Assembly: GCA_025774205.1 (NCBI GenBank)
Contig: JALGWK010000056.1
Span: forward strand, 1-9,014
From: a bacterium
Lineage (GTDB): Bacteria; Blakebacterota; Blakebacteria; Blakebacterales; Blakebacteraceae
Direction: 5' to 3'
DNA length: 9,014 nt
Shown one piece after another: positions 6,155 through 9,014 of the stretch; within the stretch, counting starts at the first letter, position 1; each line of letters starts with the position of its first letter. The notes under the pieces are model-generated. The model saw only the letters and a program-made list of their open reading frames with translations. It was not told the DNA's origin and made no database searches. Made by a program: the position numbers and the translations under genes.

Positions 6155-6497
6155 TCGATCCCGGGGAACAGCCAGCGCAGAAAGGCAACGCCTCTCCTGA
6201 TAATGAGTAAGGGCATTTACAGGCGCCAGCCCCATTTTATCGTCGCTGCCGTAAACGGCGGAACACCGGGTGGTGTCAATCGTCTACGGGTCACGGCGAC
6301 GCATTCAGGTGCCGGAACCAACCCTCATCCCAGGTATTGTAAACGGCCTTTCTCACTTGCCGTTCCCCGGATCGTGGATGAGTGTGAGGGATCGAAGTAG
6401 AGAGGGCAAGCCAAAAGGTTCAGGCCTGCACACCGGGTGTCTGCCCGGGCATGTGCCGCGGTCACGCGATATCGGGGCCCGAAGGAATGGAGAGGGC
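6155..6497 (+). other. Non-coding region with clustered short inverted repeats upstream of the lipoprotein/OMP operon
   Basis: This 343-bp stretch has no convincing gene. It holds several small inverted repeats: GCCGT-AA-ACGGC (6248-6259), ACACC-gggt-GGTGT (6263-6276), a nested pair CTCATCC (6324-6330)/GGATGAG (6376-6382) enclosing AACGGC (6342-6347)/GCCGTT (6359-6364), and ACACC-g-GGTGT (6430-6440). The 10-mer acaccgggtg occurs twice (6263-6272, 6430-6439). I see no tRNA, no known riboswitch core and no convincing -35/-10 pair, though the promoter for the downstream operon should lie here. It may be a structured 5' leader plus promoter; conservation would be needed to show that. Confidence 0.5.
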
Positions 6498-7688
6498 ATG
6501 AGGAGAACGGCGCACACGACCGATCGGCAGGCATCCGGGATAGCTCTCCTGGGCCTGCTCCTGCTGATCGCCGGCTGCTCCATCAATTCCGACAATACGG
6601 CCGGATTCGAATTCACCGGTCGGGATCAGAGCGAGGTCCTCACCGATACCCTCACTGCCACGGGAGCTGATACCAGCTGGTCGGTCCGCCTCCCCCTCGA
6701 CACATCGATCCGGCTCTTTGCCGGGGCCTATGAAGGTTTCGAGTCCCTGGCCCTCATCCGGTTCACCGATCTTCCCGCAGGAGCCGAGGTTGTCGAGGCC
6801 GTCCTGATCCTGCGCGGTCACTCGGTTACCACCGCCGGAGATTCAACCCAGATCACCTTCGAGATCAGCCCGGTTTCCTCGACGTGGGATTCGTCGTGGA
6901 CCGGTGAAGACCGCGCCGGTCTGGTGCTGCAGAGCGCGGTAGCGCAGCGGACGGTGCTCTTCGGGGCACTGCTCGATACGTTTGGCTTTTCACTCCCCAC
7001 CGCTCTGGTGCAGGGCTGGGTAGACAACCCCGCGGCAGCGGGCGGAATTGCGGTAGCAGCAGCGCCCCCGGCGCCCTTCATGGTCAATCTCTATTCGAGT
7101 GAGTTCTCGGGCAGCACTGCGACGCGGCAGCCGCGCCTGAAAATCACGTATATCCCCGCGGGGGAGAGCGGAACCCGCAACACCAGGGTGACCGCCGAGA
7201 CGGATCTCAGCCTGCTTACCTTCGATACACCGATCGCGGCCGGGGAATTGTGGGTCGGCGGAGGGGCCCCTTTCCGTTCCATGCTCTCCTTCGATGTGTC
7301 CCACCTGCCTCCGGAGGTCACCATCAATCGGGCTGTTCTGAAAGTGGGGATACGCCCCGGCCTTACCCTCGGAGCCCCGCTCACCCTCGCCTCGGCACTT
7401 TCGGTCTACGATGATCCGTGGACGGTATCTGATGCCTCGATTATCGACGAATTCTCACTCGGCTTAGCCTCCTCCGTGGCCGAATCGGACAGCGCCCTGA
7501 CGATGGTGATCACCCCGACCGTGAATGCCCAGATCCTCCGAGGTGAATCGGTGATGAACGTCCTGGTGCTGGCGTCCTACGAGAACCGCGCGGTTGGCCT
7601 CGTCAGGCTCCTCGACAGTACCGCGGCCCCGGATCAACGGGCCACCATCGAACTGACCTATTCCCTCCCTCCGGGAGGTTCGCCATGA
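6498..7688 (+). CDS. Outer-membrane-type lipoprotein with two DNRLRE-like beta-sandwich modules
   Basis: The 396-residue product starts MRRTAHTTDRQ and has a hydrophobic stretch (about 14-25) ending in a classic lipobox L-I-A-G-Cys27, so it is a lipoprotein. Module A (about 75-218) reads LALIRFTDLPAGAEVVEAVLIL, STWDSSWTG, VQGWVDNP and VNLYSSEF...RQPRLKITY. This is the layout of DNRLRE/disaggregatase-related domains, which are extracellular beta-sandwiches often found in secreted surface proteins. Module B (about 250-389) repeats the plan more loosely: RSMLSFDVSHLPPEVTINRAVLKV, DDPWTV, NVLVLASYENRAVGLVRLLDS and RATIELTYSL. The start is chosen from GGAG at 6489-6492, five bases before the ATG; an upstream in-frame start at 6270 would bury the signal peptide and is rejected. 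Its last 4 nt overlap the next gene (ATGA), so the two are translationally coupled. The binding target is unknown; the domain call rests on pattern resemblance. Confidence 0.82.
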   Translation: MRRTAHTTDRQASGIALLGLLLLIAGCSINSDNTAGFEFTGRDQSEVLTDTLTATGADTSWSVRLPLDTSIRLFAGAYEGFESLALIRFTDLPAGAEVVEAVLILRGHSVTTAGDSTQITFEISPVSSTWDSSWTGEDRAGLVLQSAVAQRTVLFGALLDTFGFSLPTALVQGWVDNPAAAGGIAVAAAPPAPFMVNLYSSEFSGSTATRQPRLKITYIPAGESGTRNTRVTAETDLSLLTFDTPIAAGELWVGGGAPFRSMLSFDVSHLPPEVTINRAVLKVGIRPGLTLGAPLTLASALSVYDDPWTVSDASIIDEFSLGLASSVAESDSALTMVITPTVNAQILRGESVMNVLVLASYENRAVGLVRLLDSTAAPDQRATIELTYSLPPGGSP

Positions 7689-8956
7689 TCGCCCGCTTCC
7701 GGAACCTGATCACCATGATGGTGATGGCGCTCGTCATGCTCCTCGTGATCCCGGCGACGACTCAGGCTCAGACCGCCTTCGGTATTCGCTGGTTCGGCGA
7801 GCCGAGATCACCGGCGCCGCCTCGAACCCTGGCGATCGGAGGCGTCACGGCAGTCGCGCCGTGGGGTGATGAGCCGGTAGCGGTCGGCCCGGGCAATCCG
7901 GCCCTCATCTCGTACGCCGAGAGAGTTCTCTACAGCTTCACCTGGGAGGTGGGCCGTCTGGATGGATCGTACGGCGGGGAGCAGGGCACCCTCTGGCAGA
8001 CCGGCCCGCGGATGCTTGGACTCGTGCTCCCGCTCGGTCGGGGATTCGCATTCAGCGCGGACATGAAGAGTCTCACCTTCAATGAGTTCGAAGTGCACAA
8101 CGAAGGCGTCATGCCCGACGGGACCGGCCGGGTCTACCACAATTACCTCGGGAGCGGGGGATTGAGTAAGGGTTCGTTCTCCCTGGCGTGGCGGCTCCCT
8201 TCGGGCGCGGCCTCCTTCGGTCTCTCTGCCGACCTGCTCTTCGGCGCGATCAAGCATGAGTGGGCGGTGAATTTTGAGCCGACCGGATTCGTCGATACCC
8301 GCGACCGGCTCCAGCGCCAGCACAGGGGCAACCGGCTCTCTGCCGGGGTGCAGCTCCAGCCCCTCTCATCGCTTCGCCTGGGGGCCTGGTTCAGCAACCG
8401 CGGTGAACTCAGGGTTGACCATGTCTTCTCTACCGTGGGGAGTGAGCAGGACACGAGCAGCGGTCGACTGCGGTTGGGTGGGACCATGGTGCTGGGAGGG
8501 GGGGTATCCCTGAGCGACAAGTGGGCGGTCTACCTCGATTACCGGCGGGTCGGCTGGGACAGGGCCGAATGGCTCGAGGAACCGGTCCCCGCCTCGGGCG
8601 CTCCGGTCGGGATCGCTGACATCGGGCTCCTGAAGGCCGATGCCGATATCGGTTTCGGCTTCGAACGGCGCACCCCGCCTGTCGACCAGCAGATCAGGTT
8701 CATCGACACGCTGCCGGTGCGGTTCGGTCTCAGAACAGGAGCGTTCTACGCGCCCGATCTCGGCGGCGGGAAGGTCAACCGCTGGTACGGCACCCTGGGC
8801 ACGGCCTTCGATATCGGTCGCGAGGGTCGTACATGGGCAGACCTTACACTACAGTTCGGACGCTATTCCACGAGTGGGGACGCCCACGAGTTTTTCTGGC
8901 GCGTTCAGATTGGAATCACAGGAGCCGAGCGGTGGTTCCAGCCGCCCCAGAGGTAG
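7685..8956 (+). CDS. Predicted outer-membrane beta-barrel protein (FadL/PorV-like style), unknown function
   Basis: The 423-residue product has a cleavable signal peptide: basic MIARFRN, a hydrophobic core MMVMALVMLLVIP, and a probable signal peptidase I site after TQA (residue 28). The mature N-terminus includes AIGGVTAVAPWGDEPVAVGPGNPAL, with the GNPA motif typical of FadL/PorV-type long barrels. The rest alternates short amphipathic strands rich in Gly, Trp, Tyr and Phe (FSLAWRL, ASFGLSADLLFG, LRLGAWFS, WAVYLDYRRVGW, WADLTLQFGRYS), as in barrels of about 14 strands. The C-terminus is EFFWRVQIGITGAERWFQPPQR, in which a likely final strand is followed by a short polar tail rather than ending in Phe. 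It overlaps the lipoprotein gene by 4 nt, so the two products probably act together at the outer membrane. I do not recognise a specific substrate or named family; the barrel prediction rests on composition and strand pattern. Confidence 0.8.
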   Translation: MIARFRNLITMMVMALVMLLVIPATTQAQTAFGIRWFGEPRSPAPPRTLAIGGVTAVAPWGDEPVAVGPGNPALISYAERVLYSFTWEVGRLDGSYGGEQGTLWQTGPRMLGLVLPLGRGFAFSADMKSLTFNEFEVHNEGVMPDGTGRVYHNYLGSGGLSKGSFSLAWRLPSGAASFGLSADLLFGAIKHEWAVNFEPTGFVDTRDRLQRQHRGNRLSAGVQLQPLSSLRLGAWFSNRGELRVDHVFSTVGSEQDTSSGRLRLGGTMVLGGGVSLSDKWAVYLDYRRVGWDRAEWLEEPVPASGAPVGIADIGLLKADADIGFGFERRTPPVDQQIRFIDTLPVRFGLRTGAFYAPDLGGGKVNRWYGTLGTAFDIGREGRTWADLTLQFGRYSTSGDAHEFFWRVQIGITGAERWFQPPQR

Positions 8957-8980
8957 ATCCGGCCTCGGGCGGAACAGATT

Positions 8981-9014
8981 AGGGAGGCATTCAGATGCGT
9001 CAACGAGCCCTTAT
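8981..9014 (+). CDS. Start of a third operon gene, truncated by the window end, with strong RBS
   Basis: AGGGAGG (8981-8987) is a strong Shine-Dalgarno seven bases before ATG 8995, which opens MRQRAL and runs off the window (coding part 8995-9014). It begins 38 nt after the barrel-protein stop on the same strand, so it likely belongs to the same operon. The basic start would suit a signal peptide, but only six codons are visible and no product can be assigned. Confidence 0.6.

Noticed and set aside
6203-6400. A 65-codon + strand frame in the intergenic region (MSKGIYRRQPHF...)
   Set aside because: No Shine-Dalgarno, third-position GC lower than neighbouring genes, and no domain-like pattern.
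6270-6497. Upstream extension of the lipoprotein gene to base 6270
   Set aside because: It would place 76 non-hydrophobic residues before a perfect lipoprotein signal; ATG 6498 has its own GGAG and gives a normal signal peptide.
8498-8504. Run of seven G in the barrel-protein gene as a phase-variation tract
   Set aside because: Short for phase variation and easily explained by Gly codons in GC-rich DNA; no supporting evidence.

Overview
The window is about 9 kb of GC-rich DNA in which every supportable gene is on the + strand. It looks like a chromosomal segment from a diderm (Gram-negative-type) bacterium. Evidence for an outer membrane includes two lipoprotein signal peptides, a predicted outer-membrane barrel protein, an HtrA/Deg envelope protease and a prepilin-like protein. 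Several details point loosely to the FCB side of the tree (Krumholzibacteriota, Eisenbacteria, Latescibacterota or Zixibacteria-like lineages): the GGEGNGG-type hexose-phosphate mutase, the sigma-54 activator with a helical insert between its AAA+ and Fis domains, and the DNRLRE-like lipoprotein paired with an outer-membrane protein. This placement is inference from family resemblance and remains weak without a search.

Layout. 1-1367 is the 3' part of a phosphoglucosamine/phosphomannomutase gene; its 5' end lies outside the window, and it carries an in-frame 21-bp tandem duplication and a one-base frameshift. 1385-2938 encodes a sigma-54-dependent activator with a receiver-like N-terminus that lacks the phospho-acceptor site. 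3058-4734 encodes a membrane-anchored HtrA/Deg protease with two PDZ domains. After a gap containing a 12-bp stem-loop, 4910-6110 holds three close-packed small genes: a prepilin-like protein with Gln instead of Glu at mature position 5, an FmdB-type zinc-ribbon protein, and a small TPR-like lipoprotein. A strong hairpin follows the last of these. 6155-6497 is non-coding and rich in short inverted repeats. 6498-8956 holds a two-gene unit (DNRLRE-like lipoprotein and outer-membrane barrel protein) overlapping by 4 bases. A third gene with a strong ribosome-binding site begins at 8995 and runs off the end.

How the genes fit together. The common theme is the cell envelope: precursor supply for wall or glycan synthesis (mutase), envelope protein quality control (HtrA), secretion or pilus-like assembly (prepilin), and outer-membrane surface proteins. 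No toxin, defence, phage, CRISPR or transposon signature is visible. I do not see a clearly new system. The items most worth a second look are the double lesion in the mutase, the non-canonical prepilin, the pseudo-receiver activator and the uncharacterised lipoprotein/outer-membrane protein pair.
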